Positions 53,326 to 61,937 of a stretch of DNA of 64,000 nucleotides are shown here, piece after piece. The stretch comes from Hephaestia caeni (GTDB taxonomy: Bacteria > Pseudomonadota > Alphaproteobacteria > Sphingomonadales > Sphingomonadaceae). The notes beneath the pieces are model-generated. The model had not been told where the DNA came from and did no database searches. It saw nothing but the letters and a program-made list of their open reading frames with translations. Where the stretch lies: the NCBI RefSeq assembly GCF_003550065.1, contig NZ_QXDC01000005.1, positions 124,001 through 188,000 on the forward strand, read 5' to 3'. Each line of letters starts with the position of its first letter. The stretch's first letter is position 1. The position numbers and the translations under genes were made by a program.

Positions 53326-54607
53326 ACTCAAGGTCGTCGTTCTCGGCCTCGGCTATATCGGCCTGCCCACCGCCGCGGTGATCGCGCGCACCGGCGCGCA
53401 GGTGCTGGGCATCGACGTGTCCGAACACGTCGTCGAGACGGTCAACTCGGGCAAGGTCCATATCGAGGAAGTCGATCTCGACGGCCTCGTCTCGGGCGTG
53501 GTCGCGCGCGGGCATCTGCGCGCCGCGACGCAGATCGAGCCCGCCGATGTGTTCGTGATCGCGGTCCCCACCCCGTTCGTCGACGATCACGCGCCCGATA
53601 TCGGCTATGTCCTCCAGGCCGCGACCACGATCGCGACGGTGCTCGCGCCCGGCAATGTGGTGATCCTCGAATCGACCTCGCCCGTCGGCACCACCGAGAA
53701 GGTCCGCGATCTGCTCGCCGGGTTGCGCCCCGATCTCAGGATTCCCGGCCGCACCAGCGACACCGCCGATGTCGCGATCGCTTATTGCCCCGAACGCGTG
53801 CTGCCCGGCCGCATCCTCGTCGAACTGATCGACAACGATCGCGTCATCGGCGGCATCACCCCGCGCTGCGCGAGGAAGGCGCTCGCCTTCTACCGCCGCT
53901 TCGTGCGCGGCGCGTGCATCACCACCTCGGCACGCGCGGCGGAAATGACCAAGCTCACCGAGAATGCCTTCCGCGACGTCAACATCGCCTTCGCCAACGA
54001 ACTCAGCCTCGTCGCCGATCAGATGGGGGTCGATGTGTGGGAAGTGATCCGCCTCGCCAACCGCCATCCGCGCGTCAACATCCTGTCGCCCGGCCCCGGC
54101 GTCGGCGGGCATTGCATCGCGGTCGATCCGTGGTTCCTCGTCAGCGCCGCGCCCGAACAGACCCCGCTGATCCGCACCGCCCGCCAAGTCAACGACGGCA
54201 AGGTCGCGCACGTCATCGAGTCCGCCGCCGCGCTGATCGAGGCGCATCCCGGTGCGCCGGTCGCCTGCCTCGGGCTCGCCTTCAAGGCCAATATCGATGA
54301 TTTCCGCGAAAGCCCCGCGGTCAAGGTCGCGCTCGCGCTCGCCCGCCGCTTCGGCGATCGCGTGCGCATCGTCGAGCCCTATACCGACGGCCTGCCCGCC
54401 GCCTTTGCCGGCACGGCCGCGCGGCTGATCGATCTCGACGACGCGATCGAAAGCTGCCCGCTGATGGTCGTGCTCGTCGATCACGAAATCTTCAAATCGG
54501 TCCCGCTCGACGAGCGTGCGGCCAAGCAGGTCTACGACACGCGCGGCATCTGGCCCGATCAGCCGCCGGTATCGACCGCGCCTCGGGATGTCCGGCTCGC
54601 GAGTTGA
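53309..54607 (+). CDS. wecC: UDP-N-acetyl-D-mannosamine dehydrogenase
   Basis: The 432-residue dehydrogenase oxidises UDP-ManNAc to UDP-ManNAcA with two NAD+. The Rossmann loop is VLGLGYIGLPTAAV, with STSPVGTTEKVRDL, the lysine-bearing AAEMTKLTENAFRDVNIAFA, and the catalytic Cys in GVGGHCIAVDPWF. ATG at 53309 is inside the end of wecB with AGGAT upstream, so the two are coupled. Closely related dehydrogenases use UDP-glucose or UDP-GlcNAc; pairing with wecB favours UDP-ManNAc. Confidence 0.93.
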   Translation: MVSDSELKVVVLGLGYIGLPTAAVIARTGAQVLGIDVSEHVVETVNSGKVHIEEVDLDGLVSGVVARGHLRAATQIEPADVFVIAVPTPFVDDHAPDIGYVLQAATTIATVLAPGNVVILESTSPVGTTEKVRDLLAGLRPDLRIPGRTSDTADVAIAYCPERVLPGRILVELIDNDRVIGGITPRCARKALAFYRRFVRGACITTSARAAEMTKLTENAFRDVNIAFANELSLVADQMGVDVWEVIRLANRHPRVNILSPGPGVGGHCIAVDPWFLVSAAPEQTPLIRTARQVNDGKVAHVIESAAALIEAHPGAPVACLGLAFKANIDDFRESPAVKVALALARRFGDRVRIVEPYTDGLPAAFAGTAARLIDLDDAIESCPLMVVLVDHEIFKSVPLDERAAKQVYDTRGIWPDQPPVSTAPRDVRLAS

Positions 54608-54680
54608 ACCCGGCGCGCCGCTGTGCCATGTGCGCGGCGCGTTCCAGCCAATTGGCGTGTAAGGCGTTCCGACCTTCCCG

Positions 54681-55493
54681 ATGCTCAGCCTGTTTCGAAA
54701 GCGCGCCGCTCCCGAGCCCGCGCCGCCCCGTACCGTTCCCGCCGGGCGCCGCGTCTATGCGGTCGGCGATATCCACGGCCGCCTCGACCTGCTCGACGAT
54801 CTGATCGCGCGGATCGCTGCGGACGATGCCGCGCGCGATACGATGCGCACCGATTGGGTGTTCCTCGGCGACCTCGTCGATCGCGGCCCCGATTCGGCGG
54901 GGGTGATCGAACGCGTCATCCGCCTGTCGAACGAGCGCTCGCACGTCCGCATGCTGCTCGGCAATCACGAAGAGGTGTTCCTCAACGTGCTCGACGGCGA
55001 TCACGACGCGCTACGCCTGTTCACGCGCATCGGCGGTCGCGAGACGATCCTGAGCTACGGCGTCAGCGAGCACGATTATGATCATCTCGATTCGGCATCG
55101 CTGTCGGCGCGCCTTCGCGAGGCGGTGCCCGAACATCATGTCGCTTTCCTGCGCCGGGCCGAGGACGTGATCGAGATCGGCGATTATGCCTTCGTCCATG
55201 CCGGCGTTTGTCCGGGCGTCGATCTCGCCGATCAGCGCCCCGCCGATCTGCGCTGGATCCGCAACCGCTTCCTCCGCCACGACGGCGATTTCGGCAAGCT
55301 GATCGTCCACGGCCACACGATCGCCGACGCGCCCGAGGATCTGCCCAACCGGATCGGGATCGATACCGGTGCCTTCACAAGCGGGCGCCTCACCGCGCTG
55401 GGGCTCGAAGGCGACGCGCGCTGGTTCCTCGCCACCGAACCGGCAGCGGCGAAACAAGACCAACGCGACGGGATTCGCGCCGCTCAGCGGTGA
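54681..55493 (+). CDS. PPP-family metallophosphatase (paralogue of 59022 gene)
   Basis: The 270-residue protein carries the complete calcineurin-like phosphatase set: YAVGDIHGRLDLLDDL, FLGDLVDRGPDSAGV, LLGNHEEVF, VHAGV and VHGHT. It resembles bacterial serine/threonine phosphatases of the PrpA/PrpB and diadenosine-tetraphosphatase type. ATG at 54681 lies 73 bases after wecC. A paralogue at 59022, with near-identical motif spacing, sits at the other end of the nucleotide-sugar block. Targets unknown. Confidence 0.9.
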   Translation: MLSLFRKRAAPEPAPPRTVPAGRRVYAVGDIHGRLDLLDDLIARIAADDAARDTMRTDWVFLGDLVDRGPDSAGVIERVIRLSNERSHVRMLLGNHEEVFLNVLDGDHDALRLFTRIGGRETILSYGVSEHDYDHLDSASLSARLREAVPEHHVAFLRRAEDVIEIGDYAFVHAGVCPGVDLADQRPADLRWIRNRFLRHDGDFGKLIVHGHTIADAPEDLPNRIGIDTGAFTSGRLTALGLEGDARWFLATEPAAAKQDQRDGIRAAQR

Positions 55494-55717
55494 TGGTCGT
55501 GCGCGATACCCGGCGGCGGCTCGCCGTCTGACAGGTGCCAGCCGTCGAACTCGCGATACATCGGCCGCTTGCACCCGACGCAGGACGATCGCCAGACACT
55601 GCCGTCGAACCACGCCGCACGACGATCTCGCTGGTGCTTGCCGAAGCTGCACCGAAACAACTGCAAAACGTTGGCCACTACATAAACCCTCGGCAGGCCA
55701 AACACGGCGTGATCCAT
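55484..55717 (-). CDS. Small CxxC protein, function unknown
   Basis: This 77-residue protein is chosen from a longer minus-strand frame. The part LFRCSFGKHQRDRR, then VWRSSCVGCKRPMYREFDGW, has the spacing C-x2-G-x-H ... C-x2-C of small zinc-ribbon-like proteins seen in sphingomonads. ATG at 55717 is the best in-frame start, with a GTG further in as an alternative and no strong Shine-Dalgarno. It overlaps the end of the phosphatase gene by 10 bases in antisense and diverges from the epimerase. Moderate confidence that it is real. Confidence 0.5.
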   Translation of the reverse strand: MDHAVFGLPRVYVVANVLQLFRCSFGKHQRDRRAAWFDGSVWRSSCVGCKRPMYREFDGWHLSDGEPPPGIAHDHHR

Positions 55718-55905
55718 AACCGAATCGGCGGAAAATAGCCATGTGTGCGCATCGGTCGAACGCATCACAGCCTCGGCCCGTCCGGGGTGACCGGACATGG
55801 CGATGCTGATAACGCCGGCACACCGGAATCGGATCCGACGTTGCCGAATCCGGTTGCGGTATCGGCCCACGCAAGGGGGCACACATTCAACGGGGAACAC
55901 GATCG

Positions 55906-56901
55906 ATGGCGGTGCTGGTAACGGGTGTGGCAGGCTTCATCGGCGCGGCGGTGGCCGAGCGGCTGCTGGCGCGCGGCGAGGCGGTGATCGGCATCGACGA
56001 TTTCAACGATTATTACGATCCCGCCGTGAAGCGCGCCCGGATCGCGCGCGTCGTCGCGACGGGCGGCGACCTGAGTGTGCTCGACGAGGATTTCGCCGAT
56101 TGGGAACGGCTCGAAACCGTGCTCGGCGGCCGTGACATCGATCGCATCGTCCATCTCGGCGCGCAGGCCGGCGTGCGCTATTCGCTGGTCAACCCTCACG
56201 CTTATGCGCGCACCAACCTCACCGGCCACCTCAACCTGCTCGAAATGGCGCGCGCGCGCGGCGTGGCGCATATGGTCTATGCCTCGTCCTCGTCGGTCTA
56301 TGGCGGCAACGAGGATTTCCCGTTCCGCGTCGAGGATCGCGTCGATCACCCCGTCTCGCTCTATGCCGCGACCAAGAAGGCCGACGAACTGATGAGCGAA
56401 AGCTACGCCCATCTCTACCGCATCCCGCTCACCGGCTTACGCTTCTTCACCGTCTACGGCCCGTGGGGGCGGCCCGACATGGCGGCGTGGATCTTCACCT
56501 CGAAGATCCTGCGCGGTGAGCCGATCCCGGTGTTCAACAACGGCGCGATGCGGCGCGATTTCACCTATATCGACGATATCGTCACCGGCGTGGTCGCCGC
56601 GCTCGACGCACCGCCCGCCGACGATCGCGCGATCAAGCCGGGCGGCAGCAAGGCGCCCCACGCACTCTACAATATCGGCAACAACAACCCCGAGGAGTTG
56701 GGCCGTCTGATCGACGTCATCGAGGCGGCGTGCGGCCGCAAGGCGGTGCGCGACTTCCAGCCGATGCAGCCCGGCGACGTCGTCGCGACCGCCGCCGACA
56801 TCACCGCGACGACCCGCGATTTCGGCTTCCGCCCCACGGTCGGCATCGAGGAAGGCATCCCGCGCTTCGTCGACTGGTATCGCGATTTTACGAACCGATA
56901 G
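55906..56901 (+). CDS. UDP-glucuronate 4-epimerase (NAD-dependent epimerase)
   Basis: The 331-residue short-chain dehydrogenase-type epimerase has VTGVAGFIGAAVAERLLARG (NAD binding), the SSSSVYGG motif, the YAATKK catalytic Tyr and Lys, and the glucuronate-epimerase signature FFTVYGPWGRPDMAAWIFT with MRRDFTYIDDIV. It most likely interconverts UDP-glucuronate and UDP-galacturonate for capsule or lipopolysaccharide synthesis. ATG at 55906 is used. A related UDP-glucose epimerase is less likely because of the RPDMA motif. Confidence 0.93.
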   Translation: MAVLVTGVAGFIGAAVAERLLARGEAVIGIDDFNDYYDPAVKRARIARVVATGGDLSVLDEDFADWERLETVLGGRDIDRIVHLGAQAGVRYSLVNPHAYARTNLTGHLNLLEMARARGVAHMVYASSSSVYGGNEDFPFRVEDRVDHPVSLYAATKKADELMSESYAHLYRIPLTGLRFFTVYGPWGRPDMAAWIFTSKILRGEPIPVFNNGAMRRDFTYIDDIVTGVVAALDAPPADDRAIKPGGSKAPHALYNIGNNNPEELGRLIDVIEAACGRKAVRDFQPMQPGDVVATAADITATTRDFGFRPTVGIEEGIPRFVDWYRDFTNR

Positions 56902-56913
56902 TCACATGGAACC

Positions 56914-57001
56914 CGTCACGCCGGACTTGTTCCGGGGTCTAACGTGCCCCAAGCGCCAGCGCTGGAGGATGGTTGGATGCCGGAACGAGTCCGGCATGAC
57001 G
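56914..57001. repeat. Family B palindromic repeat (88-bp copy)
   Basis: It opens CGTCACGCCGGACTTGTTCC and closes GGAACGAGTCCGGCATGACG, with middle CCAAGCGCCAGCGCTGGAGG. It is nearly the same as the copy at 38392-38479. The inverted ends pair well. It lies between the converging ends of the UDP-glucuronate epimerase and rfbB, where it could terminate both. Confidence 0.82.
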
Positions 57002-57020
57002 ATGACGGAGGAAGGCGCGC

Positions 57021-58085
57021 CTACCCCGCCGCGATCCCCAGCCGGTCGCCGGCATAGCGCCCGTCGCGGATCGGCGCCCACCACCAGCGATTGTCGAGAT
57101 ACCAGTCGACCGTCTTCGCGAGCCCGCTGGCGAAGCTCTCCTCGGCCCGCCAGCCCAGCTCGCGCTCGATCTTCGACGCGTCGATCGCATAGCGCCGATC
57201 GTGTCCCGGCCGGTCGGCGACGAAGCGAATCAGATCGCGCCGCGTCCTCCCGCCCGCCGGCGGCACGCGCTGGTCGAGCAGGTCGCAGATCGCTTCGACC
57301 ACCTGGAGGTTGGTGCGTTCCTCGTTCCCGCCGATATTGTAGCTCTCGCCCACGGCCCCCACGCTCATCACCTGATCGAGCGCCCGCGCATGATCCTCGA
57401 CATGGAGCCAGTCGCGCACGTTCGCCCCGCGCCCGTAGACCGGCAGTTGCTTGCCCTCGAGCGCGTTCAAAATGACGAGTGGGATCAGCTTTTCGGGAAA
57501 ATGGTACGGCCCGTAATTGTTCGAGCAGTTGGAAAGCACCACCGGCAACCCATAGGTCGCGTGCCACGCGCGCACGAAATGGTCCGACGCCGCCTTCGAC
57601 GCCGAATAAGGCGATGACGGATCGTAGGGCGTTTCCTCGGTGAACGCCCCGCCGTCGAACGGCAGGTCGCCGAACACCTCGTCGGTCGAGACATGGTGGA
57701 ACCGGAACCCCGCCTTCGCCGCCCCGTCCAGCCCGCGCCAGTAATCGAGCGCCGCCGAGAGCAGCCGGAAGGTGCCCACCACATTGGTCTCGACGAATGC
57801 GCCGGGCCCGTCGATCGAGCGATCGACATGGCTTTCGGCGGCGAGGTGCATGATCGCATCGGGCCGCATCGCCCCCAACAGGTCGGTGACCAGCCGCGCA
57901 TCGCCGATATCGCCCTCGACGAAATGATAGAGCGGCGACCCCGCGATCGTCGTCAGCGACGCCGGATTGCCCGCATAGGTGAGCTTGTCGAGGTTGATGA
58001 CGCGGGTGTCGCCGCGCCCGATCAGGTGCCGGCACACCGCCGAGCCGATGAAGCCCGCACCGCCGGTGACGAGGATCGTCCGCAT
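57021..58085 (-). CDS. rfbB: dTDP-glucose 4,6-dehydratase
   Basis: The 354-residue short-chain dehydrogenase makes dTDP-4-keto-6-deoxyglucose. Visible are VTGGAGFIGSAVCRHL, the STDEVFGDL catalytic Asp-Glu pair, YSASKAASDH (Tyr and Lys) and RDWLHVEDHARAL. ATG at 58085 is the clear start (MRTILVTGG) and overlaps the rfbA stop by one base. Together they begin the dTDP-rhamnose pathway. The rfbC and rfbD genes are not in the window. Confidence 0.96.
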   Translation of the reverse strand: MRTILVTGGAGFIGSAVCRHLIGRGDTRVINLDKLTYAGNPASLTTIAGSPLYHFVEGDIGDARLVTDLLGAMRPDAIMHLAAESHVDRSIDGPGAFVETNVVGTFRLLSAALDYWRGLDGAAKAGFRFHHVSTDEVFGDLPFDGGAFTEETPYDPSSPYSASKAASDHFVRAWHATYGLPVVLSNCSNNYGPYHFPEKLIPLVILNALEGKQLPVYGRGANVRDWLHVEDHARALDQVMSVGAVGESYNIGGNEERTNLQVVEAICDLLDQRVPPAGGRTRRDLIRFVADRPGHDRRYAIDASKIERELGWRAEESFASGLAKTVDWYLDNRWWWAPIRDGRYAGDRLGIAAG

Positions 58086-58960
58086 CAGCGTGCCCCCTCG
58101 ACGCAGCGGCGCAGGTACGCCGCATAATCGGTCTTGCCCATCATCGCAGCGCGCGCGAGCAGGTGATCGGCATCGACATAGCCGTTGTCGAACGCGATCT
58201 CCTCGGGGCACGCGATCTTGAAGCCCTGCCGCTGTTCGATCGTACGCACGAACGACCCCGCATCGTGCAGGCTGCCGTGGGTGCCGGTGTCGAGCCAGGC
58301 ATAACCGCGCCCCAGCCGGCTGACGCTCAGGTCGCCGCGGTCGAGATAGGCGTTGACGACATCGGTGATTTCCAGCTCGCCGCGCGCCGATGGCTTCACC
58401 GCGCGCGCGATCTCGGTCACGTCCTTGTCAAAGAAATAGAGCCCGGTGATCGCCCAATCCGATTTCGGCGCGGCGGGCTTCTCCTCGATGCTGGTGACGC
58501 GCATCGTCTCGGGCTCGAACGCGACCACGCCGTAGCGTTCGGGGTCCTCGACGCGATAGGCGAAGATCGTCGCGCCCCCGGCCTGCCCCGCGGCCTCGCG
58601 CGCCTTGCCCGACAGGCCGTCGCCGTAGAAGATATTGTCGCCCAGGATCAGCGCCGCCGGGCCGCCGTCCAGGAAATCCGCCCCGATCAGGAAGGCTTCG
58701 GCAAGGCCGTTGGGCGCCGCCTGCTCGGCATAGGAAATCTCCAGCCCGAACGCCGATCCGTCGCCCAGCAGCGCCGCGAACATCGGCAGGTCGCGCGGGG
58801 TGGAGATGATCAGCACCTCGCGGATGCCGCCGAGCATCAGCGTCGACAGCGGGTAATAGATCATCGGCTTGTCGAACACGGGCAGAAGCTGCTTCGAGAT
58901 CGACAAGGTCGCGGGATACAGCCGCGTGCCGCTACCGCCGGCGAGAATGATACCCTTCAT
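58085..58960 (-). CDS. rfbA: Glucose-1-phosphate thymidylyltransferase
   Basis: The 291-residue nucleotidyltransferase makes dTDP-glucose. ILAGGSGTRLYPATLSISKQ, the DNIFYGDG active-site motif, and WLDTGTHGSLHDAG are characteristic. ATG at 58960 (MKGIILAGG) follows AAAGGGAGCGC on the minus strand. It is the first gene of an rfbAB pair. A long-type RmlA form, it should be subject to dTDP-rhamnose feedback, which is known for the family. Confidence 0.97.
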   Translation of the reverse strand: MKGIILAGGSGTRLYPATLSISKQLLPVFDKPMIYYPLSTLMLGGIREVLIISTPRDLPMFAALLGDGSAFGLEISYAEQAAPNGLAEAFLIGADFLDGGPAALILGDNIFYGDGLSGKAREAAGQAGGATIFAYRVEDPERYGVVAFEPETMRVTSIEEKPAAPKSDWAITGLYFFDKDVTEIARAVKPSARGELEITDVVNAYLDRGDLSVSRLGRGYAWLDTGTHGSLHDAGSFVRTIEQRQGFKIACPEEIAFDNGYVDADHLLARAAMMGKTDYAAYLRRCVEGAR

Positions 58961-59021
58961 GCGCTCCCTTTCGGGCACCTCCCCTATCGCCAGACCTTGA
59001 CCATCGAGTTAACCGCGCCGC

Positions 59022-59795
59022 ATGGATCGGATGATGGTGTTCGGACGATTTGCCCGCGGCGCGCCCGCGACCTTCGCGCTGCCGCCCGGCGAGCGCGCCT
59101 ATGCGATCGGCGACGTCCACGGCCGGCTCGATCTGCTCCAGCAATTGCTCGGCAGGATCGATGCCGACGATGCCGCGCGCGGCAATGCCACGACGCACCT
59201 GATCCTGCTCGGCGATCTCGTCGATCGCGGCCCCGATTCGGCCGGCGTCATCCGCCTCGTCCAGCGGCTGGCGGCCGCGAGCCGCCACGTCCGCGTCATC
59301 AAGGGCAATCACGAGGAAGTGTTCGTCAAGGCCGCCCGCGGCAATGTGCGCGCGGCGCGCGGATTGCTCGAAATGGGCGGTTATGAAACGCTCGCCAGCT
59401 TCGGCATCGATGCCGAGACCGCCGATCACGGCACGCTCGACGATCTGTGCGCGCTGATCGCCGAGCGCGTGCCCGCCGAGGCGATCGATTTCCTCGATCG
59501 CGGCGAAAACCTGGTGCTGCTCGGCGATTATCTGTTCGTCCACGCCGGCATCCGCCCCGGCAAGCCGCTCGACCAGCAGGCGGGCGCCGACCTGCGCTGG
59601 ATTCGCGAACCCTTCCTCTCCGCGCGCCGCCGCGATCCGTGGATGATCGTCCACGGCCACACGCCGGGCGACGCCGTCGATCACGGCCCGCAGCGGATCG
59701 GCATCGATACCGGCGCCTTCGCCACCGGCGTGCTCACCGCGATCGGCCTCGAGGGCACCGAACGCTGGTTCCTCCAGACCGACGCCGCCGCCTGA
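59022..59795 (+). CDS. PPP-family metallophosphatase (paralogue of 54681 gene)
   Basis: The 257-residue protein has YAIGDVHGRLDLLQQL, LLGDLVDRGPDSAGV, KGNHEEVF, VHAGI and VHGHTPGD, the same set and spacing as the gene at 54681. The later region GADLRWIREPFL also matches (ADLRWIRNRFL in the other). ATG at 59022 is taken; ATGs at 59031 and 59034 are possible and no Shine-Dalgarno is clear. The two paralogues bracket the epimerase and rfbAB genes. Targets unknown. Confidence 0.9.
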   Translation: MDRMMVFGRFARGAPATFALPPGERAYAIGDVHGRLDLLQQLLGRIDADDAARGNATTHLILLGDLVDRGPDSAGVIRLVQRLAAASRHVRVIKGNHEEVFVKAARGNVRAARGLLEMGGYETLASFGIDAETADHGTLDDLCALIAERVPAEAIDFLDRGENLVLLGDYLFVHAGIRPGKPLDQQAGADLRWIREPFLSARRRDPWMIVHGHTPGDAVDHGPQRIGIDTGAFATGVLTAIGLEGTERWFLQTDAAA

Positions 59796-59929
59796 CGCAC
59801 TGCGCGGCGCGATTGTGCCGCGCGCCGCATTGCGCGCCGCCGAGGCTTCCGATATAGCCGCGCGCATCCCGCCCCGGCGTGCGCGCTCCCGTTTCGCGCG
59901 GCCGGGGCCGCTCATTTCAGGGGTACACG

Positions 59930-60712
59930 ATGGCACGCCGCCGCCAGATCTATGAGGGCAAGGCCAAGATCCTCTACGAGGGGCCGGAACCCGGCACGCT
60001 GATCCAGTATTTCAAGGACGACGCGACCGCGTTCAACGCCCAGAAAAAGGGCACGATCAGCGGCAAGGGCGTGCTCAACAACCGTATTTCCGAGCATATC
60101 TTCACGCTGCTCGGCCATATCGGCGTGCCCACGCACTTCATCCGCCGCCTCAACATGCGCGAACAGCTCATCCGCCAGGTCGAGATCGTGCCGATCGAGG
60201 TCGTGGTCCGCAACGTCGTCGCCGGCTCGCTGTCGAAGCGCCTCGGGATCGAGGAAGGCACCCAGCTCCCACGCACGATCATCGAATATTATTACAAGGA
60301 CGATGCCCTCGGCGATCCGATGATCACCGACGAGCATATCGCCTGCTTTGGCTGGGCGAGCCAGGAGGAGATGCACGACATCGCCGATCTGGCGATACGC
60401 ACCAACGATTTCCTGTGCGGGCTGTTCGCGGGCGTCGGCATCCGCCTCGTCGATTTCAAACTCGAATTCGGCCGCATCTGGGATAACGATTACGGCCGCA
60501 TCATCCTCGCCGACGAGATCAGCCCGGACGGCTGCCGCCTGTGGGATATCGAATCGAACGAGAAGCTCGATAAGGATCGCTTTCGCCGCGATCTCGGCGG
60601 CGAGGTCGAGGCGTATCAGGAAGTCGCCCGCCGGCTCGGGCTGCTCCCCGAAGGTGCCGATGCGGGCGCGGTGCTCGATCTCGAAAAGCACCGCAAGCGC
60701 CGTGGCAAGTAA
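59930..60712 (+). CDS. purC: Phosphoribosylaminoimidazole-succinocarboxamide synthase
   Basis: The 260-residue enzyme joins aspartate to CAIR in purine synthesis. YEGKAKILYEG at the start, FKDDATAFNAQKKG, EVVVRNVVAGSLSKR and ADEISPDGCRLWD are typical. ATG at 59930 gives the normal N terminus MARRRQIYEGKAK, with CAGGGGT just upstream. purS and purQ follow, but two unrelated genes lie in between, so the usual purCSQ order has been broken. Confidence 0.97.
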   Translation: MARRRQIYEGKAKILYEGPEPGTLIQYFKDDATAFNAQKKGTISGKGVLNNRISEHIFTLLGHIGVPTHFIRRLNMREQLIRQVEIVPIEVVVRNVVAGSLSKRLGIEEGTQLPRTIIEYYYKDDALGDPMITDEHIACFGWASQEEMHDIADLAIRTNDFLCGLFAGVGIRLVDFKLEFGRIWDNDYGRIILADEISPDGCRLWDIESNEKLDKDRFRRDLGGEVEAYQEVARRLGLLPEGADAGAVLDLEKHRKRRGK

Positions 60713-60792
60713 GGGCGGGCTCTTTAGCGGCCGTTAACCCCTTTTCTCTATCCCCCGACGCTACGTTTGGGGATCAGGAAAAGGAACGATCC

Positions 60793-61911
60793 ATGCGCGC
60801 CACGCTCGCATTGCTTTCGCTGCCGCTGTTGTCGCTTGCCGCGTGCGGCGGCGGCGGTGACGGCGTCAACTCGCTCGGCACCATCGCCCCGCCGGGGGGC
60901 GGCGGCATCGGCTTCGGCAACACGCCGAGCGGCGATGCGCCCGATCATTTCCTCGATGTCTCTGCCGAAACCACCTTCGATGCGCTCGGCAGCTTCCAGT
61001 CGCTGACGATCGACCCGCAAACCGGGGCGCAGCTCTATCGCGGTAACGCCAGCACGACGTCCACGCCCAGCGGGACGATCAGCTATAACCCGCGCGATGG
61101 CATCTTCGTCGTCACCGTGTCCGATTCGAATGCCGGCGTCTCGCGCGAGGTCCGCTTTCAGGATCCGGCGCACCGCACCGATTACGACCCCAACGTGCAG
61201 CCTGTCCGCGAAGCGCCCGATCTGACGGGGTTCAACTATCTCGCCGCGGCCGACGGGTCGACCTTCTTCTATCAGCGCCCCGGCACCACGACGAAGTCCG
61301 TCACCCTCGCCGGCTTCGTGCATCTCGAAGCCGACGACAAGGGCTTTATTACCACCTATGAACATGGCGCGACCGTGTTCGGCGATCCCACGTCGTTCCT
61401 CCAGGTCCCGATCAAGGGCACCGGTCATTATGACGGCGATTTCCTGGCCACGATGATCAACCAGGAATCGTTCGACACCGGCGGCAGCGCCCCGGTCTTC
61501 CAGTGGCTCACCGGATCGAGTTCGGTCGATGTCGATTTCGCCAAATCGACCGTCGATCTCGCGCTCACCGGCAAGGTCGGTCCGGGCTTCTCCGGCGATC
61601 TTCCGGTCAACGATGCGACGCTCAACGTGCCATCGAACGCGACCTTCAACGCAACCGGGTCAGCGACGATGGCCGCGCTCGCCGCGGGCTTCTCCGGCAA
61701 ATTCACCGCCGCGAGCTTCACCGCGGGCGGCACCGACATTCCGATCGACTTCACCTCGGTGAACCCCACCACCAGCACCGCCGGCGCCAGCTCGATCGAC
61801 GGGCGCTTCTACGGCACGGACGCGGCCGAACTGGGCGGCAATTTCCGCATCGTCGGTGGCATTCCCGATCAACGGATCGATATCCACGGCGCGTTCACCG
61901 GCGCCAAATAA
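60793..61911 (+). CDS. TbpB-like surface lipoprotein (transferrin-binding-protein-type domain)
   Basis: The 372-residue protein has a lipobox LLSLAAC at about residue 12-18 and a Gly-rich linker. The last third is a small beta-barrel domain of the TbpB/factor-H-binding-protein type (SIDGRFYGTDAAELGGNFRI). Such barrels sit on the cell surface in Neisseria and Moraxella lipoproteins and often bind haem or host proteins. Here the partner SLAM-type gene follows 26 bases after the stop. The ligand in a free-living bacterium is unknown. ATG at 60793 follows AGGAAAAGGAACG. Confidence 0.82.
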   Translation: MRATLALLSLPLLSLAACGGGGDGVNSLGTIAPPGGGGIGFGNTPSGDAPDHFLDVSAETTFDALGSFQSLTIDPQTGAQLYRGNASTTSTPSGTISYNPRDGIFVVTVSDSNAGVSREVRFQDPAHRTDYDPNVQPVREAPDLTGFNYLAAADGSTFFYQRPGTTTKSVTLAGFVHLEADDKGFITTYEHGATVFGDPTSFLQVPIKGTGHYDGDFLATMINQESFDTGGSAPVFQWLTGSSSVDVDFAKSTVDLALTGKVGPGFSGDLPVNDATLNVPSNATFNATGSATMAALAAGFSGKFTAASFTAGGTDIPIDFTSVNPTTSTAGASSIDGRFYGTDAAELGGNFRIVGGIPDQRIDIHGAFTGAK

Positions 61912-61937
61912 CCGCCGAACCACAGGGGATACGCGCG

